Source: Mycobacterium sp.
GTDB lineage: Bacteria > Actinomycetota > Actinomycetes > Mycobacteriales > Mycobacteriaceae
Reading direction: 5' to 3'
Length of the DNA stretch: 5,295 bases
Assembly: GCA_020438915.1 (NCBI GenBank)
Contig: JAGQTR010000457.1
Location: 1-5,295 of the forward strand
Positions 1 to 5,295 of this stretch are shown here, piece after piece. Each line of letters starts with the position of its first letter. Position 1 is the first letter of the stretch. A program made the position numbers and the translations under genes. Under the pieces are notes generated by a model. It was not told where the DNA came from, searched no databases, and saw only the letters and a program-made list of their open reading frames with translations.

Positions 1-1
1 C

Positions 2-430
2 AACGAGGAGATCGACGCGCTGGAGGTGATGGGCATCCGAAGCGTTGCCTACCTCGCCTCCACTCGGGTCGTCGCCGGTCTGATCGTGGTCATCCCGTTG
101 TATTGCGTCGGCGTGTTGGCTTCGTTCTGGGCCGCCCGATTCGGCACCACCGTGCTCTACGGCCAGTCGACGGGCGTCTACGACCATTACTTCCGCACGT
201 TCCTGAATCCGATAGACCTCTTCTGGTCGTTGGGTCAGTGCGTGGCACTGGCCATCGTGATCATGTTGGTGCACACCTACTACGGTTACACCGCCGGTGG
301 CGGGCCGGCCGGTGTCGGCGAGGCCGTGGGGCGCGCGGTGCGTACCTCCTTGATCGTGTCAGCGTTCGTACTCGTGATGATTTCGCTTGCGGTGTACGGA
401 CAATCCGGCAACTTCAATTTGGCGGGTTGA
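2..430 (+). CDS. yrbEB: YrbEB: MCE-type ABC transporter permease, C-terminal half (5' partial)
   Basis: Inner-membrane permease subunit of the Mce lipid importer (MlaE/YrbE family), expected to pair with YrbEA and be driven by the MceG ATPase. The frame is already open at base 2, and 142 residues are visible before TGA at 428-430. Family members are about 280-290 aa, so roughly half is missing on the left. The fragment begins inside the diagnostic cytoplasmic-loop motif: E2, E3, D5, A6 and G11 of the visible part (EEIDALEVMGI), the segment thought to contact the ATPase. Hydrophobic segments lie at about residues 23-45, 77-92 and 115-132, with the family-typical loop VLYGQS...YDHYFRTF and the glycine-rich YYGYTAGGGPAGVGEAVG between them. 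It ends GQSGNFNLAG. Assignment as the B rather than the A paralogue rests on similarity to remembered YrbE1B and on its position directly before mceA. A start at GTG 26 would be an artefact of the window edge. Function is known for the family; the substrate is not visible. Confidence 0.95.
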   Translation, partial: NEEIDALEVMGIRSVAYLASTRVVAGLIVVIPLYCVGVLASFWAARFGTTVLYGQSTGVYDHYFRTFLNPIDLFWSLGQCVALAIVIMLVHTYYGYTAGGGPAGVGEAVGRAVRTSLIVSAFVLVMISLAVYGQSGNFNLAG

Positions 431-436
431 GATATG
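428..436 (+). promoter_or_regulatory. yrbEB stop / mceA start junction, no clear Shine-Dalgarno
   Basis: The yrbEB stop TGA (428-430) is followed by a single codon, GAT, and then the mceA start ATG (434-436), all in one reading frame. The 20 bases before the ATG hold no AGGAGG-like run: GGCGGG at 421-426 is a poor match and the GAG at 429-431 is too close to serve. MceA translation therefore probably depends on ribosomes that have just ended yrbEB. This is inference from the layout. Confidence 0.5.
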
Positions 437-1927
437 GACGACGAAGGTCTGCATCCGGGCTGGTGGACGCTCATTCTGGTGACGGTGCTAGCCGCAGCCA
501 TCTGGCTGACCTACGCATTGTTCACCGGAACCCTCAAGACCACCGTGCCGGTGACCCTGACCTCCGAACGCGCAGGCTTGGTGATGGAGGACAACGCCAA
601 GGTCAAACTGCGCGGTGTGCAGGTGGGCCGGGTCGCCAACATCGGGGTTACCGGTAAAGAGGAGCCGACCGTCGCGTTGCGCCTCGAGATGGACCCCAAC
701 CAACTGCAGTACATCCCGGCAAACGTTGAGGCGCAGATCCGTGCCACGACGGTTTTCGGCGCCAAGTATGTCGATCTCATCTACCCGGAGAACCCGAGTG
801 CACAACGGCTCGAAGCGGGACAGGTACTGCAGTCCCGCAACGTGACGACCGAAGTCAACACGGTGTTCCAAAACCTCGTCGGCGTGCTGGATCAGATCGA
901 TGTGGCCAAACTCAACAGCACCTTGTCAGCGTTGGGTGACGGCCTGCGCGGACAGGGCGAGCGGATCGGACAGGCCACCACCGACGCCAATCAGGTTCTG
1001 CTGGCCGTGAATCCACGCTATGAGACCTTCCGGGAAGACTTGAGGGCACTGACGTCCTTCAACGAGACATACAGTGCTGCGGCACAGAACATCCTGGCGA
1101 CCCTGGATGCGGCGAGCACCACCAGCACCACCCTGGTCAACCAGTCCGACCAGCTCGATTCGTTGCTGTTGTCCACGATCGGACTGTCCAACAGTGGTAT
1201 CAGCCTGCTGGCGCCCAACCAGGCCAACCTGATCAAGGCCGTCAACGTGTTGGCCCCGACGACACAGCTGCTCAACAAGTACAGCCCCGAGTACACCTGC
1301 CTGCTGATGGGCGCCAAGACCCTCATCGATGAAGGTGGGTACGTCGGCCCTGGTGGCAACGGCCGCTCGCTGGTGCTGGACGCCGGGATCGCGTTCGGTG
1401 ACGACCCGTACCACTACCCGAAGCACCTTCCGATCGTCGGCGCCAAGGGTGGCCCGGGTGGCAAGCCCGGCTGCGGCTCACTGCCCGACGTCTCGAAGAA
1501 CTGGCCGGTGCGTCAGCTGGTCACCAACACCGGCTTCGGCACGGGTGTGGACTGGCGCCCCAACCCGGGCATCGCCTTCCCGATGTACGCCAACTACTTC
1601 CCGGCAACCCGCGGCTATCCGGAACCGCCGAGCGTCCGCAACCTGTTCGGTGGGCCGGCAATCGGGCCGATCCCTTACCCGGGCGCCCCGGCCTACGGTG
1701 CGCAGCTGTATGCGCCGGACGGCACCCCGCTGTGGCCGGGTCTGCCCCCGGCGCCCCCACCGGGCGCGCCGCGCGATCCGGGGCCGACGCCAGGTAGTGA
1801 GCCGTTTGTGGTTCCGAATCCTGCGACGATGCAGCCGACGGCGATTCCCTGGCAGCCTGTCCCACCGCCCGTACCGGCAATACCGGGACAGCCCGCACCG
1901 TTGCCTCCGTTCTACCCAGTGCCATGA
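434..1927 (+). CDS. mceA: MceA: MCE-family lipid-transport protein with proline-rich tail
   Basis: First of the six Mce subunits (A-F) that form the periplasm-spanning tunnel of the importer. It has 497 residues. A short cytoplasmic start is followed by a membrane anchor at about 10-30 (WWTLILVTVL...). The MCE domain spans about 36-121, with G48, the RGVQVGRV core at 60-67 and the conserved IPANVEAQIRATTVFGAKYVDL stretch at 94-115. A long Ser/Thr/Gln/Leu-rich helical region follows (about 140-285). C289 (in PEYTC) and C347 (in GKPGCG) flank a glycine-rich section. Residues 396-497 form a tail with about 37 prolines in 102. The start is fixed: the upstream in-frame stop is only 3 nt away and the next in-frame GTG falls inside the anchor. 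It is longer than Mce1A of M. tuberculosis (about 454 aa as I remember), apparently because of the tail. Family certain; locus number and substrate (fatty acid, sterol or other lipid) not decidable here. Confidence 0.95.
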   Translation: MDDEGLHPGWWTLILVTVLAAAIWLTYALFTGTLKTTVPVTLTSERAGLVMEDNAKVKLRGVQVGRVANIGVTGKEEPTVALRLEMDPNQLQYIPANVEAQIRATTVFGAKYVDLIYPENPSAQRLEAGQVLQSRNVTTEVNTVFQNLVGVLDQIDVAKLNSTLSALGDGLRGQGERIGQATTDANQVLLAVNPRYETFREDLRALTSFNETYSAAAQNILATLDAASTTSTTLVNQSDQLDSLLLSTIGLSNSGISLLAPNQANLIKAVNVLAPTTQLLNKYSPEYTCLLMGAKTLIDEGGYVGPGGNGRSLVLDAGIAFGDDPYHYPKHLPIVGAKGGPGGKPGCGSLPDVSKNWPVRQLVTNTGFGTGVDWRPNPGIAFPMYANYFPATRGYPEPPSVRNLFGGPAIGPIPYPGAPAYGAQLYAPDGTPLWPGLPPAPPPGAPRDPGPTPGSEPFVVPNPATMQPTAIPWQPVPPPVPAIPGQPAPLPPFYPVP

Positions 1928-1950
1928 CCCGGACAGACCCGACAACATGA

Positions 1951-1955
1951 GAGGT
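1951..1955 (+). promoter_or_regulatory. Ribosome binding site of mceB
   Basis: GAGGT, a five-base match to the 16S anti-Shine-Dalgarno, lies 5 nt before ATG 1961 in the 33-nt gap after mceA. This is the only intergenic gap in the window longer than 3 nt. It supports ATG 1961 as the start and suggests mceB can initiate independently of mceA translation. The gap contains no hairpin or T-run that would act as a terminator. Confidence 0.75.
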
Positions 1956-1960
1956 AACCG

Positions 1961-2986
1961 ATGAACATCCGAGCAGACGCAGTGCGCCTCGCGGCGTTCC
2001 TGGGCGTGTGCCTGCTCGGTGTGTTCGGCCTGTTCGCGGTCTTCGGGCAGATGCGCTTCGGTGAGAAGAGCCATGACTATTCGGCCGCGTTCATCAACGT
2101 GACCGGGCTGGAGACCAACGATTTCGTCCGGATCGCCGGTGTCGAGGTCGGCAAGGTCAAGAGTGTCGAGATCCAGCCCGACACCACCGCGCTGGTCGAG
2201 TTCGACGCCGACGATTCGGTGGTCCTCACCGAGGGCAGCCGGGCAGTGATTCGCTATGACGACCTGATCGGTGGCCGGTATCTGGCACTGGAGGAAGGAG
2301 TCGGTGCGACCCAGCGGCTCAACCCGGGGGACACCATTCCGCTGTCGCGCACCACGCCGGCCCTGGATCTGGACGCGCTGATCGGTGGGTTCCGCCCACT
2401 GTTCCAGGCGCTGGATCCCGAACAGGTCAACGCGCTGTCCGGGCAACTCATCACCGCCCTGCAGGGCCAGGGCGGCACGATCAACTCGTTCCTGGCCCAG
2501 ACGGCGGCGCTGACCAGCACGCTGGCTGACCGCGACCAGTTGATCGGCTCGGTGATCGTCAACTTGAACACCGTGCTCGGATCGCTGGGCGATCAGAGCG
2601 ATCAGTTCGCCAAGGCAGTCGAGGCGCTCTCGGAGCTCGTGGAGGGGCTGGAATCGCGCGGCGAGGACATCAGCAACGGCTTGGCCTACACCAATGCCGC
2701 CGCGGGAACCATCACCGATCTGCTGGTCGAGGCCCGTCCGCCGCTGCAGAAGGTGATTCAGGAGACCGACCGGTCGGCCGGGATCGTGGTGGCCGACCAT
2801 GAGTACTTCGACAACCTCATCAACACGCTGCCCGATGCCTATCAGGCATTGTCGCGGCAGGGCATCTACGGCGACTTCTTCAGCTTCTACCTGTGCGACC
2901 TCGTCTTGAAGATGAACGGAAAGGGTGGACAACCCGTGTACATCAAGGTGGCCGGCCAGTCCACCGGGAGGTGCGCACCGCGATGA
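1961..2986 (+). CDS. mceB: MceB: MCE-family lipid-transport protein
   Basis: Second Mce subunit, 341 aa, close to the usual MceB length (Mce1B is about 346 aa as I remember). An N-terminal membrane anchor at about 8-28 is preceded by R4 and R9. The MCE domain spans about 39-115, with the VTGL start, the core AGVEVGKV at 59-66, and YDDLIGGRYLAL at 99-110. Residues about 145-265 form a helical region with repeated L/Q/N/D spacing (LSGQLITALQGQG, LADRDQLIGSVIVNLN), expected to contribute to the helical needle of the heterohexamer. The C-terminal part carries FFSFYLCDL (C312) and ends STGRCAPR (C338), a pairing I recall as typical of MceB proteins. C17 lies within the anchor. There is no proline-rich tail, unlike MceA and MceC. 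ATG 1961 is supported by GAGGT 5 nt upstream. The stop TGA overlaps the mceC start as ATGA. Confidence 0.95.
   Translation: MNIRADAVRLAAFLGVCLLGVFGLFAVFGQMRFGEKSHDYSAAFINVTGLETNDFVRIAGVEVGKVKSVEIQPDTTALVEFDADDSVVLTEGSRAVIRYDDLIGGRYLALEEGVGATQRLNPGDTIPLSRTTPALDLDALIGGFRPLFQALDPEQVNALSGQLITALQGQGGTINSFLAQTAALTSTLADRDQLIGSVIVNLNTVLGSLGDQSDQFAKAVEALSELVEGLESRGEDISNGLAYTNAAAGTITDLLVEARPPLQKVIQETDRSAGIVVADHEYFDNLINTLPDAYQALSRQGIYGDFFSFYLCDLVLKMNGKGGQPVYIKVAGQSTGRCAPR
2966..2972 (+). promoter_or_regulatory. Ribosome binding site of mceC, inside the end of mceB
   Basis: GGGAGGT is a strong Shine-Dalgarno match placed 10 nt before ATG 2983, within the last codons of mceB. It decides between two in-frame starts. 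GTG at 2971 overlaps the site itself and cannot use it, so ATG 2983 is preferred. Confidence 0.75.
2983..2986 (+). other. ATGA stop-start overlap, mceB to mceC
   Basis: ATG of mceC (2983-2985) overlaps TGA of mceB (2984-2986). This is the classic arrangement for termination-reinitiation coupling, which would help keep the subunits in equal number. The coupling itself is inferred. Confidence 0.85.
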
Positions 2987-4341
2987 AGCCTTTCAGTGAG
3001 CGCAATCAGTTCGTCATCGGCGCGGTCGGCCTCGGAGCCACGGCGGCCATCGTGGTGGGCGCGTTGAACTATCAGGAACTTCCGTTCGTCGATCAGGGTC
3101 GTGAATACACCGCTTATTTCGCCGAGGCCGGTGGGCTGAATACCGATGCGGCCGTTCAGGTTTCGGGTTTCAAGGTCGGCCAGGTCAGGTCCATCGATCT
3201 GGACGGACCCCACGTGGTGGTGAAGTTCACCGTCGACAAGGGCATCCGGCTCGGTGACCGCACCGAGGCGGCGATCAAGACCAAGGGGTTGCTCGGAAAC
3301 AAGATCCTGGAGGTCACCGCGCGCGGCGAGGGCCAACAGGACGGCACCATTCCGCTTGACCGCACCCGCTCGCCCTACCAGCTGCCCGACGCCCTGGGCG
3401 ATCTGGCAACCACGATCAGCGGTCTGAACACCGATCAGCTGTCGGATTCGCTGCGGGTGCTTTCGGCGACATTCGCCGACACGCCACCGCAGCTGAAGAT
3501 CGCGGTCGAGGGCGTGGCGCGGTTCTCCGACACGCTCAACAAGCGCGATGCGGAGCTGCGCGAGCTGCTCGGCAACGCGAACAAGGCCACCACCGTGCTG
3601 GCCGAGCGCAGCGACCAGGTGGTCAGCCTGGTCTCCGATACCGCGGCGTTGCTGGCAAACCTTCAGAACCAGAGCGCCGCGCTGGATCAGATCTCGGGCA
3701 ACATCTCCGCGCTCAGCCAGCAACTGCAGGGTTTCATCGGCGACAACCGCGAAACCATGAAACCCGCGCTGGACAAGCTCAACGGCGTGCTGACGATTCT
3801 GGACAACCGCAAGGAACAGCTGCAGAGGTCGCTGACCCTGCTGAACCAATACAACATGTCGCTGGGCGAGTCGGTCTCGTCGGGCCCGTTCTTCAAGAAC
3901 TACATCGCCAACCTGCTGCCCGGACAGTTCCTGCAGCCGTTCATCGACGTGGCCTTCTCCGACCTCGGTCTGGACCCGAATGTGCTGTTGCCGTCCGAGC
4001 GCAACGACCCGCAGGTCGGCCAGCCCGGAACGCCGGCGATGCCGATACCGTACCCGCGGACCGGCCAGGGTGGGGAACCCCATATGACCATTCCCGATGC
4101 CATCACCGGCAACCCCGGTGATCCGGGATGTGGGCCGCCCGGGTTGGCGTTGCCCGGCCCGACTGGCTGTTACCCCTATCGCGAGCCGCTGCCCGCGCCG
4201 CCGCCCGGCGGTCCGCCGCCTGGCCCACCCGCGTTGGCTCCGGCCGGGGTGGAGTCCACACCGGTGCCGTCGCCGAGACCGGTCTTTGTTCCTGCGCCGG
4301 GTGAGACACCTCCGCTCGTCACCGGAGAGGGCACACCATGA
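2983..4341 (+). CDS. mceC: MceC: MCE-family lipid-transport protein with proline-rich tail
   Basis: Third Mce subunit, 452 aa from ATG 2983; the open frame extends 30 codons further upstream, but those lie inside mceB. The membrane anchor is at about 9-28. The MCE domain spans about 41-116, with GGLNTDAAVQVSGFKVGQV at 50-68 and the ending TKGLLGNKILEV. The core glycine is followed by Phe (GFKVG) where the other three subunits have Val. A long helical region (about 135-305) contains heptad-like runs such as LNKRDAELRELLGNANKATT and LAERSDQVVSLVSD. The family-typical segment SGPFFKNYIANLLPGQFLQP follows the helices. From about residue 341 to the end the chain is proline-rich (about 35 of 112 residues) and includes a close cysteine pair, C383 (DPGCG) and C396 (TGCY). 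The tail ends PVFVPAPGETPP and resembles that of MceA. Overlap with both neighbours is 4 nt (ATGA). Expected to sit in the same heterohexamer as MceA, MceB and MceD. Confidence 0.95.
   Translation: MKPFSERNQFVIGAVGLGATAAIVVGALNYQELPFVDQGREYTAYFAEAGGLNTDAAVQVSGFKVGQVRSIDLDGPHVVVKFTVDKGIRLGDRTEAAIKTKGLLGNKILEVTARGEGQQDGTIPLDRTRSPYQLPDALGDLATTISGLNTDQLSDSLRVLSATFADTPPQLKIAVEGVARFSDTLNKRDAELRELLGNANKATTVLAERSDQVVSLVSDTAALLANLQNQSAALDQISGNISALSQQLQGFIGDNRETMKPALDKLNGVLTILDNRKEQLQRSLTLLNQYNMSLGESVSSGPFFKNYIANLLPGQFLQPFIDVAFSDLGLDPNVLLPSERNDPQVGQPGTPAMPIPYPRTGQGGEPHMTIPDAITGNPGDPGCGPPGLALPGPTGCYPYREPLPAPPPGGPPPGPPALAPAGVESTPVPSPRPVFVPAPGETPPLVTGEGTP
4324..4331 (+). promoter_or_regulatory. Ribosome binding site of mceD, inside the end of mceC
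   Basis: GGAGAGGG lies 6 nt before ATG 4338, within the last codons of mceC. It supports that start together with the ATGA overlap. Confidence 0.7.
4338..4341 (+). other. ATGA stop-start overlap, mceC to mceD
   Basis: ATG of mceD (4338-4340) overlaps TGA of mceC (4339-4341), repeating the arrangement at the mceB-mceC junction. Coupled translation is inferred. Confidence 0.85.
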
Positions 4342-5295
4342 AAAACCCGCGGACCCTGGTCGCAGTTGGGCTGGCGCTGCTGTTGGTCGCCGGTGTCGTT
4401 GTGGTGTTGCGGACCACCGACAAGATCAACCGCGTGAATGTGGTCGCGTACTTCGACAACAGCAACGGTATCTACGTCGGTGATGACGTCCGCATCCTCG
4501 GGGTGCCGGTCGGCACCATCGAGTCGATCGAACCCCAGCCCGAGCGGGTGAAGATTTCGTTCTGGTACAACAGCCGCTACGACGTGCCGGCCGACGCGAA
4601 AGCGGCCATTCTGTCGCCGGCGCTGGTGACCTCGCGGGCCATCCAGCTCACACCGGTCTACACCGGCGGGCCGGTGATGACCGACAACACCGTGATCCCG
4701 GAGGAACGCACCGCGGTGCCGGTGGAATGGGATGACGTGCGAGCACAGTTGCAACGGCTCAGCGAGCAACTGCAGCCGACCGAACCCGGCGGGGTGAGTC
4801 CGTTGGGATCGGTGATCAACACGACCGCCGACAACCTGCGGGGCCAGGGCGCCAACATCCGCGATACCGTCATCAAGCTGTCGCAGGCGTTCTCGGCGCT
4901 GGGCGATAAGAGCACCGATATCTTTTCGACCATCAAGAACCTGGCGACCCTGGTGTCGGCGTTGCAGGACAGTACGGACCTGATGCGGCAGCTGAACCAG
5001 AACCTGGCCTCGGTCACCGGATTGCTCGCCGACGATCCAGGCGAAGTCGCCAGTGCTGTGCGAGACCTCAACGCCGTTGTCGGCGAGGTGCAGTCCTTCG
5101 TTGCGGAGAACCGCGAGACGCTGGGCACCACATCGGACAAGTTGGCGGGTGTGACCACCGCGCTGAACGAGAGCCTGGACGATGTCGAGCAGTTCCTGCA
5201 CCTGACGCCCACGTCGCTGCAGAACTACATCAACGTCTATCAGCCCGCGCAGGGTGGGGCGAGCGCCATCCTGGCGGTCAACAACTTCGCCAACC
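4338..5295 (+). CDS. mceD: MceD: MCE-family lipid-transport protein (3' partial)
   Basis: Fourth Mce subunit. The frame stays open from ATG 4338 to the window edge (319 codons plus one base); the C-terminus is missing. MKNPRTL leads into a membrane anchor at about 6-24. The MCE domain spans about 33-110, with YFDNSNGIYVGDDVRILGVP at 38-57, then VGTIESI and a domain end at SRAIQLTPVY. After it comes the MceD-typical PVEWDDVRAQLQRLSEQL (from residue 128), then a helical region of about 155-285 containing LRGQGANIRDTVIKLSQAF. The signature HLTPTSLQNYINVYQPAQG is at 288-306, and the visible part ends ILAVNNFAN. In MceD relatives this is followed by a cysteine-containing segment, so the C-terminal cysteine region is expected just past the edge. 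Start choice is supported by the ATGA overlap and GGAGAGGG 6 nt upstream. Family certain; mceE and mceF are expected downstream. Confidence 0.94.
   Translation, partial: MKNPRTLVAVGLALLLVAGVVVVLRTTDKINRVNVVAYFDNSNGIYVGDDVRILGVPVGTIESIEPQPERVKISFWYNSRYDVPADAKAAILSPALVTSRAIQLTPVYTGGPVMTDNTVIPEERTAVPVEWDDVRAQLQRLSEQLQPTEPGGVSPLGSVINTTADNLRGQGANIRDTVIKLSQAFSALGDKSTDIFSTIKNLATLVSALQDSTDLMRQLNQNLASVTGLLADDPGEVASAVRDLNAVVGEVQSFVAENRETLGTTSDKLAGVTTALNESLDDVEQFLHLTPTSLQNYINVYQPAQGGASAILAVNNFAN

Noticed and set aside
1454..1470. Small inverted repeat CCGGG...CCCGG as a possible terminator
   Set aside because: Only 5 bp, no T-run, and it lies in codons for a glycine/proline-rich stretch (GGPGGKPGCG) of mceA.
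1947..1964. Five-codon ORF (ATG 1947 to TGA 1962-1964) overlapping the mceB start
   Set aside because: Its stop forms ATGA with the mceB start, which is suggestive of a leader, but it has no ribosome binding site of its own and such short frames arise often by chance.
1478..2932. A 484-codon open frame on the minus strand across the mceA-mceB junction
   Set aside because: It lies wholly antisense to two clear Mce genes, has a low-complexity R/Q/V/D/L-rich translation with no recognisable domain, and is the kind of open shadow that high third-position G+C produces.
2893..2985. Earlier in-frame starts for mceC (ATG 2893, GTG 2971)
   Set aside because: The first would give a 30-residue extension embedded in mceB and place a polar stretch before the anchor; the GTG overlaps the Shine-Dalgarno. 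ATG 2983 has the site at proper distance and gives a normal Mce N-terminus.
2887..4083. A 398-codon minus-strand open frame opposite mceC
   Set aside because: Same shadow pattern opposite a certain gene; arginine-, histidine- and glutamine-rich translation without family features.
4176..5201. A 341-codon minus-strand open frame opposite mceC and mceD
   Set aside because: Shadow of the MceD frame, which has a full MCE domain and the PVEWDD and QPAQG signatures on the plus strand.
1..5295. A previously undescribed system
   Set aside because: Every segment is explained by the known yrbE-mce operon architecture; no foreign gene, toxin-antitoxin pair, mobile element or repeat array is visible.

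Overview
The window is one stretch of a mycobacterial-type mce operon, read entirely on the + strand: the 3' half of a YrbE-family permease gene (yrbEB), then mceA, mceB and mceC complete, and mceD cut off by the right edge. High G+C, strong G/C preference at third codon positions, tight gene packing and the fixed order yrbEB-mceA-mceB-mceC-mceD point to a mycolic-acid-bearing actinobacterium, most likely Mycobacterium or Mycolicibacterium. Nocardia or Rhodococcus relatives cannot be excluded. The sequence alone does not say which mce locus (mce1 to mce7 style) this is.

Layout: 2-430 is the C-terminal 142 residues of YrbEB, with the EExDA...G cytoplasmic-loop motif and three likely membrane segments. 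434-1927 is MceA (497 aa). 1961-2986 is MceB (341 aa). 2983-4341 is MceC (452 aa). 4338-5295 is MceD (319 codons visible). The spacings are 3 nt, 33 nt, an ATGA overlap and a second ATGA overlap, so the genes almost certainly share one transcript and are partly translationally coupled. No stretch above 33 bases is non-coding, and I see no promoter, terminator, RNA gene, mobile element, repeat array or CRISPR.

How the parts work together (established for the family): YrbEA and YrbEB form the inner-membrane permease of an ABC-type lipid importer driven by the ATPase MceG, which is usually encoded elsewhere. Six Mce proteins, A to F, each with an N-terminal membrane anchor, one MCE domain and a long helical region, assemble as a heterohexamer that spans the periplasm and carries hydrophobic substrates such as fatty acids or sterols from the mycomembrane side. 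The four Mce proteins here share the same core at nearly the same residue positions (G-V-x-V-G at about residues 55-65; MceC has F for V). MceA and MceC also carry long proline-rich tails. mceE, mceF and any mas genes would lie beyond the right edge, and yrbEA beyond the left.

I do not see a new system here. The points worth a second look are the in-frame single-stop junction of yrbEB and mceA without a clear ribosome binding site, the two related proline-rich tails, the paired C-terminal cysteines, and the alternation of coupling types along the operon.
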